Assembly: GCA_963750535.1 (NCBI GenBank)
Contig: CAVVRF010000039.1
Location: 1 to 64,000 of the forward strand
Direction of reading: 5' to 3'
DNA from: JAKFWF01 sp963750535
GTDB lineage: Bacteria > Pseudomonadota > Alphaproteobacteria > Rhizobiales > Hyphomicrobiaceae
Length of the DNA: 64,000 nucleotides
The notes below the pieces were generated by a model. The model was not told where the DNA came from and ran no database searches. It was given only the letters and a program-made list of their open reading frames with translations. The stretch's first letter is position 1. Every line of letters begins with the position of its first letter. Positions 46,843 to 55,652 of this stretch are shown in pieces. The position numbers were made by a program, and so were the translations under genes.

Positions 46843-48285
46843 ATGGTCGATTCCGTGCAACCGCAGCCGCTGCCTTCCAGCCGACCGTGCTTCGAGGCGG
46901 CAACCGCCAGTGGTCCGGCGAAGCCGATCTGGCTCGTCCGCCAAGGCCAGCCGCTCGATGAGCTCGCGGCGCTGGCGGCGCGGCACCGCGCGTGGCTGGC
47001 GGCGCAAGGGTTCGGCGGGCAGCCGAAGCGTATCGTGCTGCTGCCGGCAGCCGATGGCACTCCGGAAGGCGCGGTGCTGGGCATCGGTGATGGCCGGGCA
47101 GGCGAGCCGTGCGGGCCCTCGGAAGTGCTGGCTGGCCTCTTGCCGGCCGTGCTGCCGGAAGGCAGCTGGACGATTTCGGGCCTCGGCACCGCGGCTGAGC
47201 TGGCGGCGATCGCCTGGGAACTCGGAAGCTATCGATTCCGTCGCTACAAGTCGGGCAACGGGTCAGCGACGCTGCCGGTTCTGCGGCTCGGCGAGGGAGT
47301 TGCCCTCGATCGGGTCGCCGCCATCGTCGATGGCGTCTGGCACGCGCGCGACATGATCAACACACCGGCCAACGACCTGGGCCCTGCCGAGCTCGAAGCG
47401 GCGGCCCGGGCGGTCGCTGGCGCCCACGGCGTCAGTTGCACGGCGACGGTCGGCGACGACCTGCTGCCGCAGGGCCACCGGCTGCTGCATGCGGTCGGCC
47501 GCGCGAGCGCGCGCCAACCGCGTTTGATCGATTTCGCCTGGGGCAACGAGGGCGCGCCGCGGATCACGCTGGTCGGCAAAGGCATATGCTTTGATACCGG
47601 CGGCCTCGACATCAAGCCGTCGAGCGGCATGCTGCTGATGAAGAAGGACATGGGCGGCGCGGCGAGTGTGCTGGCGCTGGCGCACATGATCATGGCGGCA
47701 AAGCTCGATGTGCGGCTCAGGGTGTTGATCGCCGCCGCCGAGAACAGCATCGCCGGCGACGCCTTCCGCCCCGGCGACATCATCAAGAGCCGGGCCGGCC
47801 TGACGGTCGAGATCGGCAATACCGACGCCGAAGGCAGGCTGGTGCTGGCGGACGCATTGTCGCTCGCCGACGAGGAGGCGCCGGACACTATCATTACTTT
47901 CGCGACGCTGACCGGCGCCGCCCGGGTGGCGCTCGGCGCCGACCTGCCGCCGCTGTTCTGCGATGACGATGCACTCGCCGGAGACATTCATGCGGCCGGC
48001 CTGGCGGTCGGCGATCCGCTGTGGCGCATGCCGTTCTGGCCCGGCTACGAGCGCCATCTCGATAGCGACGTTGCCGATCTGAACAATGTCTATGACAGTC
48101 CGTTCGGCGGCGCGATCACGGCGGCACTGTTCCTGCGCCGCTTTGTGGCCAAGGCGAGGTGCTACGCCCACATCGACATGTATGGCTGGCGCCCGGCACC
48201 CCGGGCACTTGGGCCGAAAGGGGGCGAGGCGCATGCCGCTCGCGCCGTCTTCGAGGCCTTGCGCCGCCGCCATTCAGCAACCTAG
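46843..48285 (+). CDS. M17 leucyl aminopeptidase family protein
   Basis: A 480-residue cytosolic metallo-aminopeptidase. The catalytic domain has VGKGICFDTGGLDIKPSSGM, MKKDMGGAASVLALAHM and the family signature NTDAEGRLVLADAL, which hold the two-metal site. The N-terminal macro-like domain is present (about 1-150) but weakly conserved. The protein is of the shorter PepB-like branch common in alphaproteobacteria. The ATG at 46843 was chosen as nearest to the fold. It may act with the NlpC/P60 gene that follows 24 bases later; in alphaproteobacteria these two are often neighbours. Confidence 0.9.
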   Translation: MVDSVQPQPLPSSRPCFEAATASGPAKPIWLVRQGQPLDELAALAARHRAWLAAQGFGGQPKRIVLLPAADGTPEGAVLGIGDGRAGEPCGPSEVLAGLLPAVLPEGSWTISGLGTAAELAAIAWELGSYRFRRYKSGNGSATLPVLRLGEGVALDRVAAIVDGVWHARDMINTPANDLGPAELEAAARAVAGAHGVSCTATVGDDLLPQGHRLLHAVGRASARQPRLIDFAWGNEGAPRITLVGKGICFDTGGLDIKPSSGMLLMKKDMGGAASVLALAHMIMAAKLDVRLRVLIAAAENSIAGDAFRPGDIIKSRAGLTVEIGNTDAEGRLVLADALSLADEEAPDTIITFATLTGAARVALGADLPPLFCDDDALAGDIHAAGLAVGDPLWRMPFWPGYERHLDSDVADLNNVYDSPFGGAITAALFLRRFVAKARCYAHIDMYGWRPAPRALGPKGGEAHAARAVFEALRRRHSAT

Positions 48286-48309
48286 ATCGCCACCCAGGAT
48301 GAGCTCGCG

Positions 48310-49227
48310 ATGATTGCCACGCCGCCGCCGTTTCCGCCATTGAACTCTCCGCTGATCCTTCCCGATCCGCGGCTCAATGCCTGGCGCGCGGATCTTGCGG
48401 CCAAGGAGCTGGAGGGCATCGTCAAGGCCCCGCGCTACACTACCGGCAGCCCGCGGCAGGTTGCGCGGCCGCTGGCGCCACTTCGCAGGCAGCCGCTGGC
48501 CACCGCCGGTCTCGACACCGAGCTTCTGTTCGGAGAGACCGTCACCGTTTTCGACGAAGCCGAGGGCTGGGCCTGGGTCCAGTGTCATCGCGACCGCTAT
48601 GTCGGCTATCTGCCGGCGGCGTCGCTGCAGGAGCGCTGCCTGCCGTCCAGCCACTGGATCAGCGCGCTCGGGACCTTTGTCTACCCGACGCCCGACATCA
48701 AGTCGCCGCCGCTGCATCACCTGAGCCTCGGCAGCCAGATCACCGTCGACGAGCAGCAGGACCGGTTCAGCCGCCTGGCGACCGGCGGCTTCGTGGTCAA
48801 CCGGCACATAGCCGCGACGACGGCCCCGGCGCGTGATTTCGTGGAGATCGCCGAACGCTTCGTCGGCACGCCCTATCTATGGGGCGGGCGCTCGCGTATC
48901 GGGCTCGACTGCTCCGGACTGCTGCAATTGAGCCTTCAGGCAGCCGGGCGCCCGGTGCCCCGCGACAGCGACATGCAGGAGGCGGCGCTCGGCCTGCCGA
49001 TCTCGGTCGCGAGCGATTTCGACGGTCTGGAGCGCGGCGACCTGATATTCTGGAAGGGACATGTCGGCATCATGGCCGATGGCGTGATCATGGTGCACGC
49101 CAATGCGCATCAGATGGCCGTCGTCGCCGAGCCCCTCGCGCAAGCCGCCGCCCGAATCGCCAGGGTCGGCGGTCCGGTGACCGCGATCAAGCGGTTCCCG
49201 GCCGGCAGGATTGGCGTCGGACGATGA
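48310..49227 (+). CDS. NlpC/P60 family peptidase with SH3-like domains
   Basis: A 305-residue cysteine peptidase probably cutting peptides of the cell wall. The N-terminal half holds two SH3b-like regions (around LLFGETVTVFDEAEGWAWVQ and SLGSQITVDEQQDRFSRL). The C-terminal NlpC/P60 domain has GTPYLWGGRSRIGLDCSGLL with the catalytic Cys at 201, GDLIFWKGHVGIMADG with His, and MVHANAHQMAVV as the third polar site. No signal peptide is evident, so it may act on recycled muropeptides in the cytoplasm. The stop codon overlaps the next start (ATGA). Confidence 0.9.
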   Translation: MIATPPPFPPLNSPLILPDPRLNAWRADLAAKELEGIVKAPRYTTGSPRQVARPLAPLRRQPLATAGLDTELLFGETVTVFDEAEGWAWVQCHRDRYVGYLPAASLQERCLPSSHWISALGTFVYPTPDIKSPPLHHLSLGSQITVDEQQDRFSRLATGGFVVNRHIAATTAPARDFVEIAERFVGTPYLWGGRSRIGLDCSGLLQLSLQAAGRPVPRDSDMQEAALGLPISVASDFDGLERGDLIFWKGHVGIMADGVIMVHANAHQMAVVAEPLAQAAARIARVGGPVTAIKRFPAGRIGVGR

Positions 49228-49580
49228 AGCCGCGCAATCCGTCGCAACCGCCACCCAGCCCGCTGTCGCCCGACGAGCTCGGCCGCGTGCATCAATGGCA
49301 GCTGCGCATGATTTGGTTCTACGGCTGCGCCATGATCTGCATCGCCGGCGGCTTTTATCTGATGAGCCGCTTTGCCGACGTGCCTTGGCTGCGCCCGCTG
49401 CTGCTGATCATGCTGCTGGCGCTGTTGATCGCTGGCGCCGTCGTGCAGTTCCGCGAGCGCTGCCCGCGCTGCGGCACGTTGCTCGGCCGACAATCCCGGC
49501 TCATCCTGCCCAACAAATGCAAGAGTTGCGGCGTCGGCTTGCGCAGGGCGGCCGAAGCCGATCACGCGCCGCGCACGTAG
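49224..49580 (+). CDS. Small membrane protein with a zinc ribbon (unknown)
   Basis: A 118-residue protein with two membrane helices (about 29-47 and 56-72) followed by a zinc-ribbon: CPRCG and CKSCG, 24 residues apart. It starts inside the stop codon of the NlpC/P60 gene, so it is translationally coupled. I do not recognise a family name. Its end overlaps the convergent gene at 49562 by 19 bases. Confidence 0.75.
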   Translation: MKPRNPSQPPPSPLSPDELGRVHQWQLRMIWFYGCAMICIAGGFYLMSRFADVPWLRPLLLIMLLALLIAGAVVQFRERCPRCGTLLGRQSRLILPNKCKSCGVGLRRAAEADHAPRT

Positions 49581-50032
49581 GGGGCATAGCAGTGATCGTA
49601 CACGACGAAATCGCTCTGCCGCAGCCGGTCAGCCGGCACGACCGAGCGTGAGCGCTGCCAGAGCACGTTGTGCTCGGCGTCCGACACGATGGTCTCGATC
49701 CTGGCCAGCGTGTCGGTTGCGGCGGTCCGCCAGCTTCGGGTGATGACGCGACCGTCGATGATCGCGGCCAGGACCGGCTGGAACAGGCCGAGCGACGTAA
49801 CCGGCTCGTCCTCGTAAGTCTCGGGGCCGATGCCGAGGTCGAACCGCTGATCGGTCCTCAGCACCAGCTCGAACGGGCAGGCCTCGGCCAGATGCGGCCT
49901 GACCGAAATTCGCCACGACGAATTGTCATGCGCCCGCTCGAGCGTCGCCACCTCGGCAAACCCCGACAACCAGTGACCGAGCAAGTCGACCGTGGCTTGC
50001 AGTCGGTATTTGAAGACATCATCGGACAGCAT
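49562..50032 (-). CDS. Conserved-looking protein of unknown function
   Basis: A 156-residue acidic protein with no membrane segment. It begins MLSDDVFKYRLQATVDLLGH and has FELVLRTDQRFDLGIGPETY and VVYDHCYAPYVRG. No family is recognised. It follows the VOC-type gene on the same strand by 39 bases, suggesting cotranscription. Codon use looks like that of its neighbours. Confidence 0.6.
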   Translation of the reverse strand: MLSDDVFKYRLQATVDLLGHWLSGFAEVATLERAHDNSSWRISVRPHLAEACPFELVLRTDQRFDLGIGPETYEDEPVTSLGLFQPVLAAIIDGRVITRSWRTAATDTLARIETIVSDAEHNVLWQRSRSVVPADRLRQSDFVVYDHCYAPYVRGA

Positions 50033-50071
50033 GACAGGTGGATAATTGCGTCGGGCGGCGCTGTCGAGTGC

Positions 50072-50992
50072 CTATCCGGCCGGTACCACCACGATGTGGA
50101 CGCCGAGACCCTCGGTTGCATCGATCAGCAGGTGCGGCGCGCCGAGCGAGCCGGGATGGAGCCCGTTCGACAGGAACACGTCTCGCGTCCGTTCGATGTC
50201 GGAGGAGGAAAGCGTGATGGCGCCGACACTGGGATTGGGCGGCAGGGTGCTGGCGCCGAACAGGTTCGAGGCGCTCAGCCGCTTGACGAAGCGCACGCGG
50301 CCGCGGTCGAGCAGAATGAGGCGGTCGTCCTTGTCGGGCATGACGCCGCGGCCCAGGAACTTCGAGAACCGCGCCGCGCACTCGGCCGGGTCATCGACCA
50401 CCAGCGTCGCCTCGACCAGCCCGGTGATGCAGCTTTCGCGCGGCAAATAGCGCTGCTGCCACATGTGCTCCGGCGTATGATGCGTCAGGATCTGGCAGCG
50501 CGCTTCCGGAAACACGTCGTAGCCGGTGCGGATCACCGTGAACGCGACCTCGGCCGGCTTGCCGTTCTCGGCCTCGATCGTCCGGCGCAGATGCACGGTC
50601 GGCTGCAGCTTGAAGCCCTCGGCCTCGAGCCGCTTCGCCCCTGCCTCGGCATCGGGCACCGAGAATGCAAGAAGGTGCACACCGATGTGTCGCGCGATCG
50701 ACGACTTCAGGTGCTGCACGGTCGGATTGTCGATATCGCCATGCGGCGTGAGGATCTCGAGATATCCGTGCCGCAGCATGGCCAACCGATTGGCCGTGCC
50801 GGTCGGCTTGCGGGTGCCGGTCGCGGGATCGGTCACGCCGTGCACCGACAGCGGGGTCAAGGGCAGGCCAAGGTTGTCGAAGGCCTTCTCGGCCATCGCC
50901 ATGTCGGGCACCATCCAGCCGACATGATCGAGAAAGACCTGGTTGGCCCGAGGAAGCTGCTCATGCTGCGGCAAATCCGTCGCGCCCGTCAT
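50072..50992 (-). CDS. Two-module VOC/glyoxalase-like protein
   Basis: A 306-residue protein with two VOC-like halves. The first has LDHVGWMVPDMAMAEKAFDN, YLEILTPHGDIDNP and GVHLLAFSVPDAEAGAKRLE; the second has ITGLVEATLVVDDPAECAAR and VGAITLSSSDIERTRDVF. This matches Glyoxalase_3-like proteins. Metal-site His residues are in LDHVGW and HLLAFS. The start at 50992 has a GAGGAA ribosome site. It is divergent from a 3-hydroxyacyl-CoA dehydrogenase, but the substrate is unknown. Confidence 0.8.
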   Translation of the reverse strand: MTGATDLPQHEQLPRANQVFLDHVGWMVPDMAMAEKAFDNLGLPLTPLSVHGVTDPATGTRKPTGTANRLAMLRHGYLEILTPHGDIDNPTVQHLKSSIARHIGVHLLAFSVPDAEAGAKRLEAEGFKLQPTVHLRRTIEAENGKPAEVAFTVIRTGYDVFPEARCQILTHHTPEHMWQQRYLPRESCITGLVEATLVVDDPAECAARFSKFLGRGVMPDKDDRLILLDRGRVRFVKRLSASNLFGASTLPPNPSVGAITLSSSDIERTRDVFLSNGLHPGSLGAPHLLIDATEGLGVHIVVVPAG

Positions 50993-51181
50993 GCGACATT
51001 CCTCCCCCAAGCTAACGACAATCGGGCGAGACAATACATCGCGCCGGCGCTTCTTGTACATGCGCCCTCTGTTGCACGCAGACCAGTCGTCGTCACAAGT
51101 GGGTTGAAGCTGCCGTCGGGTCGGGCAACAGTGCCGCGGCAACAAAAATCGGAACGGCAAACGGGAGCGGCGTCAGCGGCA

Positions 51182-52714
51182 ATGACCGACCAGGACGGCA
51201 ACTTGAGGATCGGCATCGTGGGGACCGGCGCCATGGGGCGAGGCATCGCCCAGGTGTCGGTCGAGGGCGGCGCGGAGGTACGGCTGTTCGATGCCCAGGC
51301 AGGCGCTGCCGACAAGGCCCGCGAGTTCATCAAGTCGATGATCGAGCGCGCGGTGCAGAAGGGCACGCGCACCGCCGACGATGCCGCGGCGATCGTCGGG
51401 CGGGTCGCCATCGTCGACAAGCTCGATGACCTGAAAGGCTGCGACCTGATCGTCGAGGCGATCGTCGAGCGCCTCGACGCGAAGCAGGCGTTGTTCGCCG
51501 CCCTGGACGCGATGTGCGCGCCGCACACCATCCTTGCCTCGAACACGTCGTCGCTGTCGATCACCGCCATCGCCGCCCGTTGCAAGTCGCCCGAGCGGGT
51601 CGCCGGCCTGCACTTCTTCAATCCGGTGCCGCTGATGAAGCTGGTCGAGGTGGTCCCCGGCCTCAGGACCAAGCCGGAGGTGGTCGAGCGGCTATTGCGT
51701 GCCGCCCGGCTGATGACGCGCGAGCCGGTTGTTTGCATCGATAGCCCCGGCTTCATCGTCAACCACATCGGCCGCGCCTACGTGCCCGAGGCCGGCCGGA
51801 TCGTGTCGGAGGGAATCGCGACGCACGACGAGATCGATCGCGTCATGACCGCGACCGTCGGGATGCGGATGGGGCCGTTCCAGCTTCTCGATCTGGTCGG
51901 CGCCGACGTCTCGGTGGCGGTGATGGAAAGCCTCTACGGGCAATTCTACCAGGAGCCGATGTACGCGCCGCAGCCGCTGTTGCGGACGCGGGTCGACGGC
52001 GGCGCGTTCGGGCAGAAAACGGGCGGCGGCTGGTACGCCTACGAGGGCGGCAAGCGCATCGATCCGGCACCCGCGGCGGCGCCCGCCGCCCGGCCGAGAT
52101 CGGTCTGGGTGCTGCCGAGCAAGAACCACCCGGAGCTGCAGCGGCCGCTGATCGAGCTGATTTCCAGGTCGGGGGTCATGGTCGAGAGCGGCGACAAGCC
52201 GGGCGCGGAGGCGCTGATCGTCGTGACGCCGGTCGGATACGACCTGACCACCGCCATCGCTGAGCTGAAGCTCGATGGTGCGCGAACGGTCGCCGTCGAC
52301 GTACTGTTCGGGCTCGACGGTCCGCGTACGCTGATGGTCACGCCGGCGATCGATCCGGCCATGCGCGACGCGGCCCACGGCATGCTGGCCGCCGATGGCG
52401 GCGGCGTGGTGGTGATCAACGACAGCCCCGGTTTCATCGCTCAGCGCATCGTCGCGCACATCGTCAACGTCGGTTGCCAGATCGCGCAACGCCGGATCGC
52501 GGCTCCGGCCGACATCGACAAGGGAGCGCGGCTTGGCCTGTCATACCCGCACGGACCACTCGCCTGGGGCGACAAAATAGGCCCGGCGCGCGTGCTGTTC
52601 ATCCTGGAACGGCTGGCGGCGTTCTATGGCGAGCCGCGCTATCGTCCGTCGCCATGGTTGAAGCGGCGCGCCGCGCTCGGCCTGTCGCTGCTCACTGGTG
52701 AAGGAAGAGGTTGA
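51182..52714 (+). CDS. 3-hydroxyacyl-CoA dehydrogenase
   Basis: A 510-residue NAD-dependent enzyme of the PaaH/PaaC type. The Rossmann domain starts LRIGIVGTGAMGRGIAQVSV; the catalytic His is in VAGLHFFNPVPLMKLVEVV, and CIDSPGFIVNHIGRAYVPEA leads into the first C-terminal domain. A second C-terminal domain follows the linker near 300 (INDSPGFIAQRIVAHIVNVG). This double C-terminal layout of about 500 residues is known in phenylacetate and other aromatic acid pathways. The acyl-CoA synthetase gene begins eight bases after its stop. Confidence 0.9.
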   Translation: MTDQDGNLRIGIVGTGAMGRGIAQVSVEGGAEVRLFDAQAGAADKAREFIKSMIERAVQKGTRTADDAAAIVGRVAIVDKLDDLKGCDLIVEAIVERLDAKQALFAALDAMCAPHTILASNTSSLSITAIAARCKSPERVAGLHFFNPVPLMKLVEVVPGLRTKPEVVERLLRAARLMTREPVVCIDSPGFIVNHIGRAYVPEAGRIVSEGIATHDEIDRVMTATVGMRMGPFQLLDLVGADVSVAVMESLYGQFYQEPMYAPQPLLRTRVDGGAFGQKTGGGWYAYEGGKRIDPAPAAAPAARPRSVWVLPSKNHPELQRPLIELISRSGVMVESGDKPGAEALIVVTPVGYDLTTAIAELKLDGARTVAVDVLFGLDGPRTLMVTPAIDPAMRDAAHGMLAADGGGVVVINDSPGFIAQRIVAHIVNVGCQIAQRRIAAPADIDKGARLGLSYPHGPLAWGDKIGPARVLFILERLAAFYGEPRYRPSPWLKRRAALGLSLLTGEGRG

Positions 52715-52721
52715 CGCCGAA

Positions 52722-54824
52722 ATGAGCTTCGAACGTTTGTTCCATCCGCGCGGCATCGCAATCATCGGTGCATCGGCGGATCCGACCAGGATCGGCGGTC
52801 ACCCGCTGCGGGCGCTGCAGAGGGCCGGCTACAAGGGCGGGATCTTTCCGGTCAATCCGCGTTATCCCGAGATCGCCGGCCTGTCCTGCTTTCCGACCTG
52901 CACCGCGATCAAGTCGCCATGCGACGTCGCCATCGTAGCCGTGCCGGCCGCGCTGGTGGCTCAGGCGGTTCGCGACTGTGGCGCCGCCGGCATCGGCTTC
53001 GCCATCATCCTTACCGCCGGATTCCGCGAGACCGGCCCGGCCGGCGCCAAGCTCGAAGCCGAGCTCAAGGAAGTGGCTCGCGAGGCCAACGTGCGGCTGA
53101 TCGGTCCGAACTGCCAGGGCCTGATCTCGCTGCAGGAGCGGATGTGGGCGGTGTTCGGGTCGGTGTCGGAGGAGACCGAGCTGCAGCCGGGCGGCGTATC
53201 CTGCGCGTTCCAGTCGGGCGGCTTCGGCTATGCCATCGTCAATCTGGCCGAGGCGCAGGGCGTGGGGTTCCGGTACTGCGTCTCGTCGGGCAACGAGACC
53301 GATGTTGCCATGCCGGAGCTGCTGTCGGCGTTCCTCGACGATCCCGGCACGCACCTGGTGTTCGGAGTGATGGAAGGCACGCCTGACGCCCGCGGCCTGA
53401 TCGAGCTCGGCCGCAAGTCGCTGACCCTCGGCAAGCCGGTGCTGGTCTGGAAGAGCGCCACGTCCGAGGTCGGTGCCAAGGCGGCGCAATCGCACACCGC
53501 CAACATGACCGGCCGCGCCGACCTCTACCGCGCCGCGTTCCGCCAAGCCGGCCTGATCGAGGTCGACGACGTCGAGCCGATCGTCGACATCGCCAAGCTG
53601 GTGGCGCACGGCCGGATGCCGAAGGGTCGCAACGTCGGCGTGCTGTCGATCTCGGGCGGCTCGGGTATCGTGTTCGCCGACCGCGCGGTGGAGGGCGGCT
53701 TGGTGCTGCCGGCGTTTTCCGAGACCACCGTCGCGGCGCTGCGGCAAATCATTCCCGCGTTCGGCTCGATTCAGAATCCGGCCGACGTGACCGCCGGCAT
53801 CTTCAACGACATGTCGCTCCTGACCCGAACGATCGAGATCGTGCTGGCGGACGACGGCGTCGATCAGCTGTGCGTCCTGCTGGCGTCGATCCCGGGTGCG
53901 CCGGCGACGCGTGCGGCGGAGGCGATCGTCGCCGCCGCCAGGACCACGACGAAGCCGATCCACGTCGGCTGGTCAGGCCGGCGAGCGAAGTCGGAGGAGG
54001 CCTATCGCCTGCTCGAGGCGGCGCGCGTCGCGGTGATCCCGACGCCGGTACGCCTGGCGGAGGCGGCCGCCAGGGTTGCGGCATTCGCCAGCGATCAGCA
54101 TCGGTTGCTGCCGCGCGTCACGCCGCCGGCGGCGGCGATGCCGACGGGAGTGACGCTGCCGGCGGACGGGGCGACGCTCGACGAGGCACAGAGCAAGGCG
54201 CTGCTTGCGGCGTTCGGAATTCCGGTCCCGCGGGAAACAGTGGTGCCGTTGGACGCCGACGTCCACGCCGCGACGCGGCATCTGACGCCGCCGTTCGCGG
54301 TCAAGATCGCCTCGAAGGACATCGCGCACAAGAGCGACGTCGGTGGTGTGAAGCTCGGCGTCGCCGCCGGCCCTGCCCTTGCATCGGCGGTCGCGGAGGT
54401 CGCTGCCAACGCCCGCCGCGCGAAGCCCGCAGCCCGCATCGACGGCGTCCTGATCGCCGAGATGGCAAGCGGTCTCGAGGCACTGGTCGGCGTCGTCAAC
54501 GATCCGGCGTTCGGGCCCTGTGTCGCGGTGGGGCTCGGCGGGGTGCTGACGGAGGTCCTGGGCGACATCGCCTATCGCATTGCGCCGTTCGATATCGAGA
54601 CCGCCAGAGACATGATCGCCGAGCTGAAAGGGGCGCGCCTGTTCCAGGGCTATCGCGGCGCCAAGCCGGCGGATGCGGAGGCACTGGCCGAGCTGCTGGT
54701 CAATGTCTCGCGCATGGCGATCGCCCTCGAATCGCGGCTGCACGAGCTCGACATCAATCCGGTCTTCGTTCGGTCGGCCGGCGAGGGTGTCGTGGCCGCC
54801 GACGCGCTGGTCGTGCTGCGTTGA
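52722..54824 (+). CDS. NDP-forming acyl-CoA synthetase (acetate-CoA ligase ADP-forming family)
   Basis: A 700-residue single-chain enzyme. The CoA-binding domain begins LFHPRGIAIIGASADPTRIG; LIGPNCQGLISLQERMW and the ligase domain follow, with the phospho-His region in AKAAQSHTANMTGRADLYRA. The C-terminal ATP-grasp domain has PFAVKIASKDIAHKSDVGGV and CVAVGLGGVLTEVLGD, ending LHELDINPVFV. These enzymes make acyl-CoA with release of ADP, or work in reverse to make ATP. The ATG at 52722 has GAAGGAAGAGG ahead and is preferred to the GTG at 52698. It likely forms an operon with the dehydrogenase. Confidence 0.9.
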   Translation: MSFERLFHPRGIAIIGASADPTRIGGHPLRALQRAGYKGGIFPVNPRYPEIAGLSCFPTCTAIKSPCDVAIVAVPAALVAQAVRDCGAAGIGFAIILTAGFRETGPAGAKLEAELKEVAREANVRLIGPNCQGLISLQERMWAVFGSVSEETELQPGGVSCAFQSGGFGYAIVNLAEAQGVGFRYCVSSGNETDVAMPELLSAFLDDPGTHLVFGVMEGTPDARGLIELGRKSLTLGKPVLVWKSATSEVGAKAAQSHTANMTGRADLYRAAFRQAGLIEVDDVEPIVDIAKLVAHGRMPKGRNVGVLSISGGSGIVFADRAVEGGLVLPAFSETTVAALRQIIPAFGSIQNPADVTAGIFNDMSLLTRTIEIVLADDGVDQLCVLLASIPGAPATRAAEAIVAAARTTTKPIHVGWSGRRAKSEEAYRLLEAARVAVIPTPVRLAEAAARVAAFASDQHRLLPRVTPPAAAMPTGVTLPADGATLDEAQSKALLAAFGIPVPRETVVPLDADVHAATRHLTPPFAVKIASKDIAHKSDVGGVKLGVAAGPALASAVAEVAANARRAKPAARIDGVLIAEMASGLEALVGVVNDPAFGPCVAVGLGGVLTEVLGDIAYRIAPFDIETARDMIAELKGARLFQGYRGAKPADAEALAELLVNVSRMAIALESRLHELDINPVFVRSAGEGVVAADALVVLR

Positions 54825-54998
54825 CCGCGCCGGGCGGCTGCGCTGAAAATATCAACCTCATGTGACGAACACTGTTCACGCCTAAATTGGCTCTGAATTA
54901 CCACGAAGTTCGCGCTCGACTGTTGCGCAGAGCACGCGGTATCGTGCCTATCAATTGACCAAATGGGGCGGACCTCAGACCGCTCGTCGGGATTCCTG

Positions 54999-55583
54999 AT
55001 GCTTGATACGCATGACGCGCAACGGCCATTGAACATCCCGAATTTCATAACGGTCGGCCGCGTCATCCTGGTGCCGGTGGTATTCTGGCTATTGGTCTCC
55101 GGGCGCGTGCAGGCGGCATTCTTCGCGTTTGTGGTCGCCGGCATCAGCGATGGTGTCGATGGCTTCCTGGCCAAGCGGTTCGGCTGGACGACCGAGCTTG
55201 GCGCCTACCTCGATCCGCTCGCCGACAAGCTGTTGCTGGTGTCGATCTTTGTCGCGATGGGCGTGCTTGGCGAGCTGCCGTCCTGGCTGGTGATCGGTGT
55301 GGTGACGCGCGACATCATGATCGTCGCCGCGGTCATGCTGTCCTGGCTGATGGACCACCCGGTCCGCATCCGGCCGCTGGCCGTCAGCAAGGCGAATACG
55401 GCGGCGCAACTGGTGCTGGCTTCGACGGTGCTGGCCGACGTCGGGTTCGGGCTGGGGCTCGCCACCATGCGCACGGTGCTGATCTGGGTGACGGCGGCGC
55501 TCACGCTCGCCTCGCTTGCGGCCTACATGAGGGCTTGGCTGCAGCACATGACCGGCTATGTTCCAGCGGACGGCGACCGCTGA
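54999..55583 (+). CDS. CDP-alcohol phosphatidyltransferase family protein
   Basis: A 194-residue inner-membrane enzyme with about five helices. The signature D-G-x2-x-G/A-x-K/R-x8-G-x3-D-x3-D is seen in ISDGVDGFLAKRFGWTTELG followed by AYLDPLADK, with all aspartates in place. LNIPNFITVGRVILVP at the start is typical of PgsA-like members. It probably makes phosphatidylglycerol phosphate or a related lipid. An upstream ATG at 54963 is possible. It precedes the PerM-like gene by 69 bases on the same strand, at the head of the hdaA-ppk1-ppx group. Confidence 0.88.
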   Translation: MLDTHDAQRPLNIPNFITVGRVILVPVVFWLLVSGRVQAAFFAFVVAGISDGVDGFLAKRFGWTTELGAYLDPLADKLLLVSIFVAMGVLGELPSWLVIGVVTRDIMIVAAVMLSWLMDHPVRIRPLAVSKANTAAQLVLASTVLADVGFGLGLATMRTVLIWVTAALTLASLAAYMRAWLQHMTGYVPADGDR

Positions 55584-55652
55584 CCTGACCCGGTGTGGCG
55601 ATCGGGGCCATCGCTCACGGCTCGGCGGACGATCGACCAGGGGGATCTCTTC

